Positions 1 through 8,528 of a stretch of 32,600 nucleotides of DNA are shown in pieces. Both the position numbers and the translations under genes were made by a program. The notes beneath the pieces were generated by a model that was not told the origin of the DNA, did not search any database, and was given only the letters and a program-made list of their open reading frames with translations. Location: IMG/VR virus record IMGVR_UViG_3300037460_000138, positions 1-32,600 of that record; one strand, written 5' to 3'. The stretch is from a virus. Numbering within the stretch: position 1 is the first letter of the stretch; each line of letters opens with the position of its first letter.

Positions 1-245
1 GGGAGGTAGGGGAGGCTCTCCGGTGTGCCGTCTGACCTAGCCTTGAGCACTCCACCAATTCCGTTCCCTGCACAGTTCATGATAGGTCGTATGCAGTACG
101 CTCCCGCAGGAGCGTCAGTCCCACATGGGCCACAGAGGTAGCCTAGCCTTTCAGCGAGAGTTAGCTTGTTGAATATCCACTTATCCCGCTGCTCAACCAG
201 AGGGTACGCTGCCCGATCTTCTATGTCTGCCGGTAGGTCAATCAT
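1..245 (-). CDS. Partial paralogue of the neighbouring 201-aa protein, 3' end cut by window edge
   Basis: The reading frame opens with ATG at 245 on the minus strand, overlapping the stop of the upstream gene by 8 bases, and stays open to base 1. The visible 81 residues begin MIDLPADIEDRAAYP and contain DKWIFNKLTLAE and GAYCIRPIMNCAGNGIGG. These line up with HRWIFNKIELEE and GDYCVRPAINISGSASGG in the gene just upstream, so the two are tandem paralogues from a duplication. This copy has an extra Cys-containing insert (LCGPCGTD) between the shared blocks. Similar small proteins occur near tail-fibre genes in other aquatic phages as far as I recall, but I know of no assigned function. The paralogy is directly visible; a role in the virion or the fibre is inference from position. 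Confidence 0.75.
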   Translation of the reverse strand, partial: MIDLPADIEDRAAYPLVEQRDKWIFNKLTLAERLGYLCGPCGTDAPAGAYCIRPIMNCAGNGIGGVLKARSDGTPESLPYL

Positions 246-843
246 TTGGTATTTCCTCTAAGTAGTATGCCCCGTCACGGTAGAAATGGCGGAACTTAGG
301 GCGGAAGCCCCAGTCCCCATATGACGGTGGCTGGTAGTCTGGGTCAAACTGCCAGTAATCAGCAATAACCTCTTGTCGCATTTCGTATAGGTCATGGCGC
401 GGCCCCACATCTATGATCCGATCCCCCAGCCGCTCTACGAGTAAGTACCGTGATATACCACGGAGGCTCTCAGGTAGAACCATGCAGGGTTCGCACTCCA
501 CCATAGTCTCAACCTCGTTGGTTAAATCTACAGTCTTCTGTGAGTACCAGCACTCATCGTCTACGAAGGCGTGCCATTCGCGATAGTCATTAGTCCATGG
601 TGTGACACAGTGGCCGTAAGGCTCCCTGATAAAATCAGGTTTCGTAAGGACAACACGACGGAAGCCCCCAGACGCGCTGCCGCTGATGTTTATGGCTGGC
701 CTCACACAGTAGTCCCCCACAGGGAACTTCAGCCCCACCGGGAGCGCCTCTTCTAGCTCAATCTTGTTAAAGATCCACCTGTGCTTCTCGGGGACCTCAC
801 GGTAGGCTTGCCACTCGGGGATGTATGGGGGTAGAGTGATCAT
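238..843 (-). CDS. Hypothetical protein next to tail-fibre genes, tandem paralogue of the next gene
   Basis: A 201-residue acidic, aromatic-rich protein with no signal peptide or membrane segment. The conserved-looking core is near residues 22-55: RWIFNK followed by GDYCVRPAINISGSASGG, shared with the partial gene that follows it. A Trp/Tyr-rich middle (about residues 80-100) and a charged C-terminus ending in YYLEEIPND follow. The ATG at 843 overlaps the stop of the upstream gene as ATGA, so translation is coupled. It sits at the distal end of the operon that starts with the giant fibre and the SET-domain gene. I do not recognise a catalytic family; the RP-x-x-N-x-x-G block is reminiscent of nucleotide-binding loops but this is weak. 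A fibre-associated or late accessory protein is possible. Confidence 0.75.
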   Translation of the reverse strand: MITLPPYIPEWQAYREVPEKHRWIFNKIELEEALPVGLKFPVGDYCVRPAINISGSASGGFRRVVLTKPDFIREPYGHCVTPWTNDYREWHAFVDDECWYSQKTVDLTNEVETMVECEPCMVLPESLRGISRYLLVERLGDRIIDVGPRHDLYEMRQEVIADYWQFDPDYQPPSYGDWGFRPKFRHFYRDGAYYLEEIPND

Positions 844-1598
844 GTGCCGATACAGTCCAAATCATAGCTGTGGGAGGCCACAGCCACTCCGCTGCCCGTT
901 GCTCGTATCTCAACATCTACTGTCAGCGTGTTCGTGCCAGTGTTAGGATTCTTCGCTGTACCGTTTGTACGATTGAACCCGATGCCCCCATCATGCGTTG
1001 CGTCAGCATGGTCAGCTGACACAGTGTCCAGTAAATACCACACATCAGTCGTACGGTTCACCCCTAAGTTATCAGGGAACAGATGCGAAATACCACCGTC
1101 GGATGAAAAATTCAAATAGCGTATATCCCAGTTCAGACCCTCACTAGTGTCAGGCTGGTCGGGCCACCATTCGCTCGTGTGGTCGTTAGCGTCATCAGTC
1201 TGGGTTGTCAACGCTACATAGATAATTGACGCTTCGTTGGTAGCATCAGTGTCAGCTTCCATACCCCCATCGGTATCATAGGCGTATTGCTGACGAGCCG
1301 GAGTCGGAGCAACCGATGATGTTGCATTGACAATGTCCGACAGTATGGGAACGACCCCACCAGTTGGAATCACATTGACGAAGGGAGTGACACTTACCGA
1401 GCCACGCTGGAGCTTTGGCCCTTTGAAGCGTCGCATACCGAGTATATGGTTGAGCTCGCCCCTGCGCGTCCGCCATATCTCTTCCCACGTGCGCTTCGGC
1501 TGTCTGAACCAATCAGGGCCATACAGAACTCGCAGTACCCCGACCATTTCTGATTCGCTAGGCCTCAGCGTTTCAAACCAGCTCAGTTGTTTAACCAC
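840..1598 (-). CDS. Hypothetical virion-type protein, beta-rich C-terminus
   Basis: A 252-residue protein starting with GTG at 1598, 16 bases inside the end of the SET-domain gene. Residues 1-65 are charged and helical-looking, with many Trp and Arg (WFRQPKRTWEEIWRTRR). Residues 70-252 are Thr/Ser/Asp/Gly-rich with alternating hydrophobics, typical of a beta-sandwich of a virion decoration or receptor-binding protein. It has no transmembrane segment and few cysteines. Position just downstream of the 2003-residue fibre and SET gene fits a late structural or fibre-accessory role, but there is no family motif I can name. The Shine-Dalgarno before the GTG is weak, so coupling to the upstream gene is likely. 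Confidence 0.7.
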   Translation of the reverse strand: MVKQLSWFETLRPSESEMVGVLRVLYGPDWFRQPKRTWEEIWRTRRGELNHILGMRRFKGPKLQRGSVSVTPFVNVIPTGGVVPILSDIVNATSSVAPTPARQQYAYDTDGGMEADTDATNEASIIYVALTTQTDDANDHTSEWWPDQPDTSEGLNWDIRYLNFSSDGGISHLFPDNLGVNRTTDVWYLLDTVSADHADATHDGGIGFNRTNGTAKNPNTGTNTLTVDVEIRATGSGVAVASHSYDLDCIGT

Positions 1599-1960
1599 GA
1601 TCTCGACGGGTCCTTGTGTGAGTACTTCCGATAGTCCGCAGTTATCTCTTCCCCCGCCAGTATGTCCCGTGCTGCGACATGATTCTCTCCAGACATCGTC
1701 AGACTAGCGTTGGGGGAGTGATTTAGGAAACACTCCGGGCCGAAGCAAACGTGGAAGTTACCATCTACGTCATTCCAGGAGTATTTGTAGACATCAGGCT
1801 TACAGCCTTCAGGTAGGGCTTCGTACTGCTCCGGCGTCAGCACTATCTGGGGCTCAGAGGTGACATCTCTAACCAGAGTTCCCGCTGGGATAAACTCAGC
1901 AGCGAAAACACCGAGGCCCTCTATTGCAGAAAGCGCAACGATTGTTCGGACGACCAACAT
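1583..1960 (-). CDS. SET-domain protein, putative protein-lysine methyltransferase
   Basis: A 125-residue minimal SET domain. SET enzymes transfer a methyl group from S-adenosylmethionine to lysine side chains of proteins. Visible landmarks, in order: the N-terminal GxG strand region GLGVFAAEFIPAGTLV (residues 15-30), the NHxxxN block FLNHSPNASL (78-87) matching the NHSCxPN SAM-binding motif, and VAARDILAGEEITADY (95-110), where AGEEIT-x-DY is the classic SET C-terminal signature including the catalytic Tyr. No pre- or post-SET cysteine clusters are present, as is usual for small bacterial and viral members. The ATG at 1960 overlaps the fibre stop (TAATG), so it is co-translated with the 2003-residue fibre. 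The substrate is unknown; the fibre, another virion protein or a host protein are all possible. Confidence 0.85.
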   Translation of the reverse strand: MLVVRTIVALSAIEGLGVFAAEFIPAGTLVRDVTSEPQIVLTPEQYEALPEGCKPDVYKYSWNDVDGNFHVCFGPECFLNHSPNASLTMSGENHVAARDILAGEEITADYRKYSHKDPSRSWLNN

Positions 1961-4900
1961 TATGGATTTATCCCAGATCCCCAGCAGTAGTAGACAGTTG
2001 CGCTTTCACGCCACACATTCACCACACCACCAGGATCAATCGTGATGCCACCCGCTGAATCTACCCTCGTAGTGCCATCTAGGACGTACAGGGTCGTACT
2101 AGCCCCCTCAGTCACCGTGTACAGGCCCGAAGTAAAGGCGTTGACGACAGTTGTCATACCATCCACCGGGAAGTCCAAATCAACGTTGGATGCCAGTGTT
2201 AGAGTACGAGCTGTTGACGAATCTTTGAACGCCATCTGGCCACAATGTGATGCTTCCAGTGTATCACTGACATTATCGTTAAATTTCCGGATAACATTGA
2301 AGCCAACATCCAGGCCGTGACCACTATGGGCGAGTATCTGTGCGCCACTGGTGTTACCAGTCCCGAAGTACTCCAGCGTTTGGAATGGGTAGACGCCACC
2401 GTAGCCAAGGAAGGTCGCACCACCCCCAATACTCTTAAACCCTTGCGTTCCGTTGAAGCGTATCTCAAATTCATCAGTCGCACCAGCAAGGTTCAGTCGG
2501 AATTCGCTGACTGCATTGTTCCAATCAAAGACTGCGTCGCCACCAGCAGTATTACCAAACCTGAGCTCAATAGCATCTCCGAGCTCAACATGGTCCGCCA
2601 TGACGAGAGCTCCTGCGTTCGTGCTAAATATCGCATTTGCGCCATCATGTAGGATATTAACGAAGTCGGTATCAACTGCACCGTTCTCGTATATGGTCAT
2701 GCCTCCAGTTTCCTGGATGCTCCATATAGTGTTGATACCTCTAATAATAGAGTAAATATGCCCAGAGGTTTGAAGCAATGACAGAGTTAGCGACGTTGGG
2801 AAGCAACTCCAGCTTGCTCGTTCAAGGCCAGCCACTTCCATCGTAATAGCACTAGCGATGGATCCATCAGATATTAACCCATCACCCTGTACCGAAGCAT
2901 CAAAGCGGTAGAAGTTTGCATTATTGAACAGCAGCCCTGCCGATGAGTTGCTGAGGTTGATATTAAAGACCGTAGCCGATACTGGGTCAATCTCAAGGTA
3001 CTGAGCATCAGTGGGGTCGTAGAAGCGGTGACGTAGCCCGTCGCGCCAGTTCCAAATCTGACTAGACGCTAAACTCTCTACCTCAAAGTCAACCCCGTCC
3101 CAGTCCATTGTAATGTCAGTGCCAGTACCGAACTGAATCTGTTCATTGTCCAGCAGCACGATGGGGGGAGTGAACCCACCTGATGCGTTCAGTGCGAAGC
3201 TAGTACCGTCATCCGCTGTGAACATAGGAGTCTGCGTAGCGTCATTTCGTACCCACCACTGACCCTGTGTCGGAACATTCGCGGCTGCTGCCACTCTTTC
3301 AACTTCGTAAATAACCTGAGAACACTCAAGATTGCCGACAATGTCGACAGTCTGGCCTTGAATGTCAATTTCAGTAATGACACTACCAGTGCGAAAGATC
3401 TGGAATACATTGAACGCTATTGCATCAGCGTCAGTATAGCCAGTTAGGAACAGAGTGCCAGCGTCAGCCCTCCAACGGTAGACCTTCTCGTTTACTGACG
3501 CATTGGTGTCGCGTAGCTCAATGTACGGAGCTGTGTTTTGAACTTCAAAGTTGCCATCAGTGAAGAGCGTAGAGCCATCCCACGTTAGCCCAGCTTCGCC
3601 CTCAATGTCGTTCGCTGTTACAGCACCGAAGGCGATCTGGTTATTCGTGATCGCACCACCAATCTCGGGGATGGTATCCGGGGGAGCAGCCCACGTTCCG
3701 TCAGCTCTCAGGAAGTTGGTCGTGCCGCCGCCCGATAAAGGAGCCAAGCCGTCAAGGGTACTAGTGAAGTTAGGCAGTATCGTGTTAGCTTGCAGTCCTG
3801 TCAGCTCAGCTACGATACCACCAGCCCCAGCGATATTTCCGAGTATGCGGTCATCTGATACTACGTTCTGTATCTTAGCATAGGTGACATTGTCATTGGT
3901 GATCTGTGCCGTCACTACCTGAGCCGCTAAGAGGCCAGCCCCTTGAGCTCCCAGCACAGTGTTCGCAGGGATAGCTAAATCTTGCGGGTCACCTGAACCA
4001 GCACTACGACTCTTAACTGTGTTCGCAGCCATGTCAGCAAGCTGGGAGTTCGCCACGGTGTTAGCGGGGATGGTGGCGACCTGGGAGCCAGAGCCGGGGC
4101 CAGCCGTGACGTCACCTGTTAGCTGTGTGATACCTGTGGTGTCGGGCGGGGTGGAGTAATTGCCAGTCTCGTCAAGGTAGTCTGTCGCTGCCCCTGCATT
4201 ACTAAGAGTCACACCGTTGACGCTCACACCTGTAATCGCAGCGTCAAGGTTGACAATGGGGTCAACGCCAGTGCCAGTGACGTTTATGTTCGTGCCACCA
4301 CTAACTGAGTCTACTTGGCCTCCGCCAGCAGGGACAGAGTATGCTCCTGTCTCATCTAGGTAGCTGGTCGCTGCCCCGGCAGTACTGAGGGTAACTCCGT
4401 TCACACTTACACCGAGGATGGCAGCATCAAGATTGACGATGGGGTCAGCCCCTGTACCCGACACATTGATGTTCGTACCACCACTAACACTGTCTACGAT
4501 GCCGCTACCAGCAGGAACTGAATAAGCTCCTGTCTCATCCAGATAGGCTGTCGCTGCCCCCGCGTTACTAAGAGTGACACCGTTGACACTAACACCGAGG
4601 ATAGCTGCGTCCAGATTAACTATAGGGTCAGCCGCAGTACCGGAGACATTGATGTTTGTGCCGCCACTGACCGAGGCAACTCCACTCGCAGATGCCCCAA
4701 ACAGTATGAGGATGTGACACTTAGCATTGCTGTCGGGGATAGTCCCACTGTTGCTCACAGTACCAGCTAGAGAGAACCAGCCGGTATTGTCAACATTAGC
4801 CGAGACATCAAAGAGGATGTACTTGCTGGCATCGTTGTCCTGTTGGAAGTATACGCGATCTCCAGCTGAAATAAAGCTCAAAATATTCTGTAAATCAACG

Positions 4901-7900
4901 CCATTGTCCGTTGTGGCGGATATAAAGAGCTCAGTTACGGACGCTGGGGTCGCATTGTCATAGCGAAGGTTGCCACTTCCGGGGTCAGCCTCAACTATAC
5001 TCGTCTGGAACCGATACGCAGCGATAATACTTGAGCCGCCCTGCACTTCCAGAAGATTATAGTCAACGCCAGTGTCATCTGTGAACATTGGGACGTTCGG
5101 AACGTCATCTCGTACCCAAAATTGTCCGTAGTCAGCAACGAAGGCGTCAGCAGCCGACCTTTCTTCCATGAAGAAGACCCCACCTTCCGTAGAGAGGTTG
5201 CCAAGGAAGATTCTAAGGTCAGTTTGGACATCTAGCTCCTGCCAAGCTGTGCCAGTTCGGTTAGCCCCCATGAGGAATGGGCCATTAGAGCCGCCATCAG
5301 TAACAGACTGAATAGCGAACCCGGCAAAGTTGTCCATTTTGATATAAGTGCGCTTCTCGTCTACCGCAGCGCCAGTTGTCCAAAGCTGCAAGAACGCTCC
5401 GCTGCCCTCGATGTCAACGAAGACTGCACCAGCAGAACGATGCCTGACACCTGTGATTTCAACCCACGCTGAACCGCTCCATCGTAACGTGGCATTGGTG
5501 ACAGTACCAGCTACGATGCTAGGCGGGACAGAGTACGCCCCTGTTTCATCTAGGTAGCTCGTAGCTGCTCCAGCGTTGCTGAGGGTCACACCGTTAACCG
5601 ACACACCCACGATGGCTGCATCTAGATTAACGATGGGGTCTACAGCAGTACCAGTGACATTGATGTTTGTGCCACCACCGACACTATCTACCTGACCAGT
5701 GTCAGGTGGGAGCGAGTATGCCCCTGCCTCGTTTAGATAATTAGTCGCAGCTCCAGCATTTGTCAGTGGTACGCTGTTGAATGACGGACCATCCAAATTA
5801 TTCGTTAGAGGATCGTTTGTTGTATCTAATCTCAGGTAGAGTACGTCAGCATCTGCTTCCTCTAGGTACGTGCCAGTGAGGTAGAGCTGCTGCCAGCGGC
5901 TGACGCCTCCCTCGTACCTATACGTCACACTACCTTGGGGAGCTATTGTAATCGGGCCACTATTCGCATTTTGGAATCTGTTGGCCGCGACACTGAGCAC
6001 ATCCTCGTTAGTAAACGTCATGGTGAACGCAGAGGTATTGATTATAGTTCGCTGGTCTCCATCTTGGGCGAAGCCAAAGCTAGATACTATACCTGTGATA
6101 TTGTATGCGCCGTCACTGTCCATGAGGACAATGGTCCGCATAGCGTTGTTCGGTGCTAGGCTCCAGTCATTGGTGTTCGCCAGGAGCTGGGCAGGAGACT
6201 CACTCCCGTAGGATATTGCCCCATCCAGTGTGAACCGCCCTGTCATCTGTAGCGAATGTACTAGAGTAGCACCGAACGATGCCATGCCTTCAATGCGAAC
6301 ATTGGCGAGGTCAGCAATCGTGCCGCCGTTCAGCAAGATGGCGAGGGAGTTAACCTTGAGGGACGCCACCTCAGACATCGCCAGCCCATCAATATCCAGC
6401 GCTCCTCCTGCACTATACAGGATATCTGAATACTCACCGGGGACGTTAGGCGTCCTCAGGCTAGGAGCAGAGTAAATAGCGAACCAGTTATTGGAGTGAG
6501 GCGTTGCGGCAGTCGTACCGAATGATATAGCATTGACATCAAACTGCATACCGATGTCTTGTGTGCCTGTGCTCGCGTGACGCCAGATCCATTCGTCTTG
6601 TGCGTTGGGCTCCAAGTATAGAGGGTTGCCGCCGACACCAAAGAAGGTAGACCACACCATCGCCGATTGCGCCGACGCCCAGCCATGGATGATGTCCGGG
6701 TTAGCCAGCGTGTTGCCGAACATCGCATAGTTGTTGTCGTTCAGGTGCCAGTCACCATTACCAAACTCTGACTGTGCTGTTCCAATATTATTAAGGAACC
6801 GAGCATTGCTGGCGGCAGCGATGTTAGATCGTAAGGCTGCCTTCGGTATATTACCGCCGAATCCCAGAATGTCCACATCAACCGCATACAGAGCAGTTGC
6901 AGTCTCTGCGCCAGCCCCCGGCTGGAAGATGCCGACCGCTGGGTTCCTATACCATAGCCCTCGTATAGCGCCGAGGTTTGCAGTAGAGCCAGCGACTGTG
7001 CTGAATGTCGGAGCACATGATACAGCGGTCTGATTGGTCTTTGTCAGTACCGCACCAGAGATAGAAGTTCTGGTTAGTGGTGCGAAGCTTACCCCTGTCG
7101 TACCCGGCGTCGTGCTCGTCCCTGCTGTTTCGCGATGATGTTGTAGGCCGACGTTTATGACCAACGCTGATGGGAGATTGAAGTTGCCGTCGTTCCTGAT
7201 TATAGACAACTCGTTGATAAAGGTGACCGCACTAAAGCCCGGAGCAAGCCCGATATTGTAGAGGTTGCTGTCTGAGAAGATAGCTGGTATGAACAGAGCA
7301 GTCGCAACATCAAAGACCGCTGCCGTGTTTAAGAAGCCTCCGATATAGCTCGCGTTGATAGCAACAGCCGGACGCCATCGCATCGCGTATTGCTCACCGG
7401 GGGTCGTATTACTAAAGGTGTCGTACAGGATCTCCATGGGAGACTCAGACTCTACGCGCCCTTTATCAGGCGAGCCGCTGCTCCCCGATAGAGTCAGGAC
7501 CGTACCTGCGACGGTTCCCCCAAAGATAAGACCAGCAAGGGTTCGCACCCCTGTGTTCTCCACCCAGTCAGCGCCGTCCCACCTCAGCGTACTGCTCACC
7601 ACTGTTCCCGGTGTTACCCCGGCAGGGATGTCTACCCATGTGACGGTGCCGGCTCCATCAGTCTGCATTATCTGATCAAGCGCACCGTCAGCAAGGGGAA
7701 GGATAAAGCTGGTGAACTCAACCCAGACGCCGCCTCCTGCATCCCAGCGTAAGATGGAGTTGTCAACCGTACCGGCCGGGATCGTCGCACCGCCGCTGGC
7801 CAGACGTACTAGATTTATAGCATCAGGGCTGTAGTAGAGTCCTGCTCCGGCGCCGGGATCGTATAGCAGGTGATAGATACGCCAGCGATCGACGTTCTGC

Positions 7901-7971
7901 GGCAGATCCGCAGCCGTCTTAATGACATACATATTGTCATTAGGAAGTAGGCTTGAAAACCTGTCGGTCAC
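1960..7971 (-). CDS. Giant tail fibre / receptor-binding structural protein, repeat-rich (2003 aa)
   Basis: The largest gene in the window. Composition is Gly, Ala, Thr, Asn, Ser and Val rich and poor in Cys and Lys, as in trimeric beta-helical tail fibres. It contains four full copies of a ~60-residue module (SVSGGTNINVSGTG..DPIVNLDAAI, then GVSVNGVTLSNAGAAT.YLDETGAYS): one near residues 757-815 and three in tandem near 1097-1277, plus a partial copy at about 728-757. Three shorter LRW[DS]G..WVE.TG motifs occur near the N-terminus and near residue 830. Two WVR[ND]D...PMFT.D.G motifs recur near residues 960 and 1580. The C-terminal ~150 residues resemble a beta-roll with no S74 chaperone motif. 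The start is GTG at 7971 with a GAGGAG ribosome site inside the end of the upstream gene. Role: host recognition; the receptor is unknown. Confidence 0.85.
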   Translation of the reverse strand: MTDRFSSLLPNDNMYVIKTAADLPQNVDRWRIYHLLYDPGAGAGLYYSPDAINLVRLASGGATIPAGTVDNSILRWDAGGGVWVEFTSFILPLADGALDQIMQTDGAGTVTWVDIPAGVTPGTVVSSTLRWDGADWVENTGVRTLAGLIFGGTVAGTVLTLSGSSGSPDKGRVESESPMEILYDTFSNTTPGEQYAMRWRPAVAINASYIGGFLNTAAVFDVATALFIPAIFSDSNLYNIGLAPGFSAVTFINELSIIRNDGNFNLPSALVINVGLQHHRETAGTSTTPGTTGVSFAPLTRTSISGAVLTKTNQTAVSCAPTFSTVAGSTANLGAIRGLWYRNPAVGIFQPGAGAETATALYAVDVDILGFGGNIPKAALRSNIAAASNARFLNNIGTAQSEFGNGDWHLNDNNYAMFGNTLANPDIIHGWASAQSAMVWSTFFGVGGNPLYLEPNAQDEWIWRHASTGTQDIGMQFDVNAISFGTTAATPHSNNWFAIYSAPSLRTPNVPGEYSDILYSAGGALDIDGLAMSEVASLKVNSLAILLNGGTIADLANVRIEGMASFGATLVHSLQMTGRFTLDGAISYGSESPAQLLANTNDWSLAPNNAMRTIVLMDSDGAYNITGIVSSFGFAQDGDQRTIINTSAFTMTFTNEDVLSVAANRFQNANSGPITIAPQGSVTYRYEGGVSRWQQLYLTGTYLEEADADVLYLRLDTTNDPLTNNLDGPSFNSVPLTNAGAATNYLNEAGAYSLPPDTGQVDSVGGGTNINVTGTAVDPIVNLDAAIVGVSVNGVTLSNAGAATSYLDETGAYSVPPSIVAGTVTNATLRWSGSAWVEITGVRHRSAGAVFVDIEGSGAFLQLWTTGAAVDEKRTYIKMDNFAGFAIQSVTDGGSNGPFLMGANRTGTAWQELDVQTDLRIFLGNLSTEGGVFFMEERSAADAFVADYGQFWVRDDVPNVPMFTDDTGVDYNLLEVQGGSSIIAAYRFQTSIVEADPGSGNLRYDNATPASVTELFISATTDNGVDLQNILSFISAGDRVYFQQDNDASKYILFDVSANVDNTGWFSLAGTVSNSGTIPDSNAKCHILILFGASASGVASVSGGTNINVSGTAADPIVNLDAAILGVSVNGVTLSNAGAATAYLDETGAYSVPAGSGIVDSVSGGTNINVSGTGADPIVNLDAAILGVSVNGVTLSTAGAATSYLDETGAYSVPAGGGQVDSVSGGTNINVTGTGVDPIVNLDAAITGVSVNGVTLSNAGAATDYLDETGNYSTPPDTTGITQLTGDVTAGPGSGSQVATIPANTVANSQLADMAANTVKSRSAGSGDPQDLAIPANTVLGAQGAGLLAAQVVTAQITNDNVTYAKIQNVVSDDRILGNIAGAGGIVAELTGLQANTILPNFTSTLDGLAPLSGGGTTNFLRADGTWAAPPDTIPEIGGAITNNQIAFGAVTANDIEGEAGLTWDGSTLFTDGNFEVQNTAPYIELRDTNASVNEKVYRWRADAGTLFLTGYTDADAIAFNVFQIFRTGSVITEIDIQGQTVDIVGNLECSQVIYEVERVAAAANVPTQGQWWVRNDATQTPMFTADDGTSFALNASGGFTPPIVLLDNEQIQFGTGTDITMDWDGVDFEVESLASSQIWNWRDGLRHRFYDPTDAQYLEIDPVSATVFNINLSNSSAGLLFNNANFYRFDASVQGDGLISDGSIASAITMEVAGLERASWSCFPTSLTLSLLQTSGHIYSIIRGINTIWSIQETGGMTIYENGAVDTDFVNILHDGANAIFSTNAGALVMADHVELGDAIELRFGNTAGGDAVFDWNNAVSEFRLNLAGATDEFEIRFNGTQGFKSIGGGATFLGYGGVYPFQTLEYFGTGNTSGAQILAHSGHGLDVGFNVIRKFNDNVSDTLEASHCGQMAFKDSSTARTLTLASNVDLDFPVDGMTTVVNAFTSGLYTVTEGASTTLYVLDGTTRVDSAGGITIDPGGVVNVWRESATVYYCWGSGINP
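4143..4683 (-). repeat. Three tandem ~180-bp coding repeats in the giant fibre
   Basis: Three consecutive units (about 4143-4320, 4321-4500, 4501-4683) each encode one copy of the SGGTNINV...DPIVNLDAAI...GVSVNGVTLS.AGAAT.YLDETG.YS module. Protein identity is high, but the DNA copies differ at many third codon positions (for example gacgctcacacctgt versus gacactaacaccgag). They are therefore diverged duplications kept under protein-level selection, not a recent expansion or assembly artefact. Confidence 0.85.
5525..5793 (-). repeat. Fourth full and one partial copy of the fibre module
   Basis: About 5525-5703 encodes the full module (VGGGTNINVTGTAVDPIVN ... YLDETGAYSVPP). 5704-5793 encodes a half unit (SFNSVPLTNAGAATNYLNEAG) containing only the second part. 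It is separated from the three-unit array by about 840 bases of non-repeat coding sequence, as expected for a modular fibre shaft with intervening domains. Confidence 0.8.
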
Positions 7972-7973
7972 GC

Positions 7974-8279
7974 CTACTCCTCGAATTCTTTCATAGTCTC
8001 TTCAATGTCCCTACGGCGAAGAGCAGCGTGGTCCTCAGCCTCAGCCGCTGGAGCAGCCTCGATCATGTAGTCGCCCGGATTGTCCTTGTACGCCTCCAAC
8101 GCCTTCTTGTGTTCAAACTTGGCTTTCCGTACCGCCATGGAGTAAGCGAGGTTGTCGTCTACGTAGTCGGCCTTGTCAGGCAGGACTAACTCAGGAGGGG
8201 GAGCCTGTACCATCTCCCGCGCTTTAGGGTCGGCTTCACTGCTAAACAGTGACTCCCAAAAACCTTTCTCCTCTGGCAT
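7974..8279 (-). CDS. Hypothetical small acidic protein
   Basis: A 101-residue, highly charged, helix-prone protein (MPEEKGFWESLFSSEADPKA...). It is rich in Glu, Ala, Lys and Asp, has no Cys and no membrane segment, and ends in a Glu-rich helix (RRRDIEETMKEFEE). The length and predicted coiled-coil tendency fit a phage scaffold-like or assembly factor, but no family motif is visible. It begins at 8279, sharing that base with the stop of the preceding gene, and ends two bases before the giant fibre's GTG, whose ribosome site GAGGAG lies in its last codons. Confidence 0.7.
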   Translation of the reverse strand: MPEEKGFWESLFSSEADPKAREMVQAPPPELVLPDKADYVDDNLAYSMAVRKAKFEHKKALEAYKDNPGDYMIEAAPAAEAEDHAALRRRDIEETMKEFEE

Positions 8280-8524
8280 TACGTTCCCCCTCCAACGCTA
8301 GAGCTCGTAGAGCTAACTGCTGCCTTCTTCTTCCTACTAGCTCGCAATGCGCCAGCCTGAGCCTTCTGCCTCTCCATCTTGGCCCCCGGAGTCTGTGGGC
8401 CTCCTGGACTCCCCATGTCCGCGCCGATACGTTTCGGTGGACCGCCCCTCGCTTTCTCAGGCTTTTTCCACGTACTGGTCTTGGGGGTCATGGTACTCTT
8501 GTGCTCTGGGATGTTGTCTGCCAT
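8279..8524 (-). CDS. Hypothetical basic, disordered small protein
   Basis: I place the start at ATG 8524 (MADNIPEHKSTMTPK), because a strong GAGGAG site sits about 7 bases upstream and the previous gene stops 4 bases before it; a longer frame to 8581 would overlap that gene for no reason. The 81-residue product is Lys, Arg, Pro, Gly and Ser rich, with low-complexity tracts (KKPEKARGGPPKR, RASRKKKAA) and a Ser/Gly tail. It looks intrinsically disordered and could bind nucleic acid or act as a minor virion protein. No known domain is recognised. Confidence 0.65.
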   Translation of the reverse strand: MADNIPEHKSTMTPKTSTWKKPEKARGGPPKRIGADMGSPGGPQTPGAKMERQKAQAGALRASRKKKAAVSSTSSSVGGGT

Positions 8525-8528
8525 TAGA

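Noticed and set aside
4143-4683. Regularly spaced ~180-bp repeats considered as CRISPR or satellite DNA
   Set aside because: Units are in-frame coding repeats with third-position divergence and no unique spacers between short repeats.
2042-7675. Many plus-strand and shifted minus-strand frames of 60-110 codons inside the giant fibre gene
   Set aside because: The 2003-codon minus-strand frame explains the coding bias; the others are shadows of its repetitive, stop-poor sequence.
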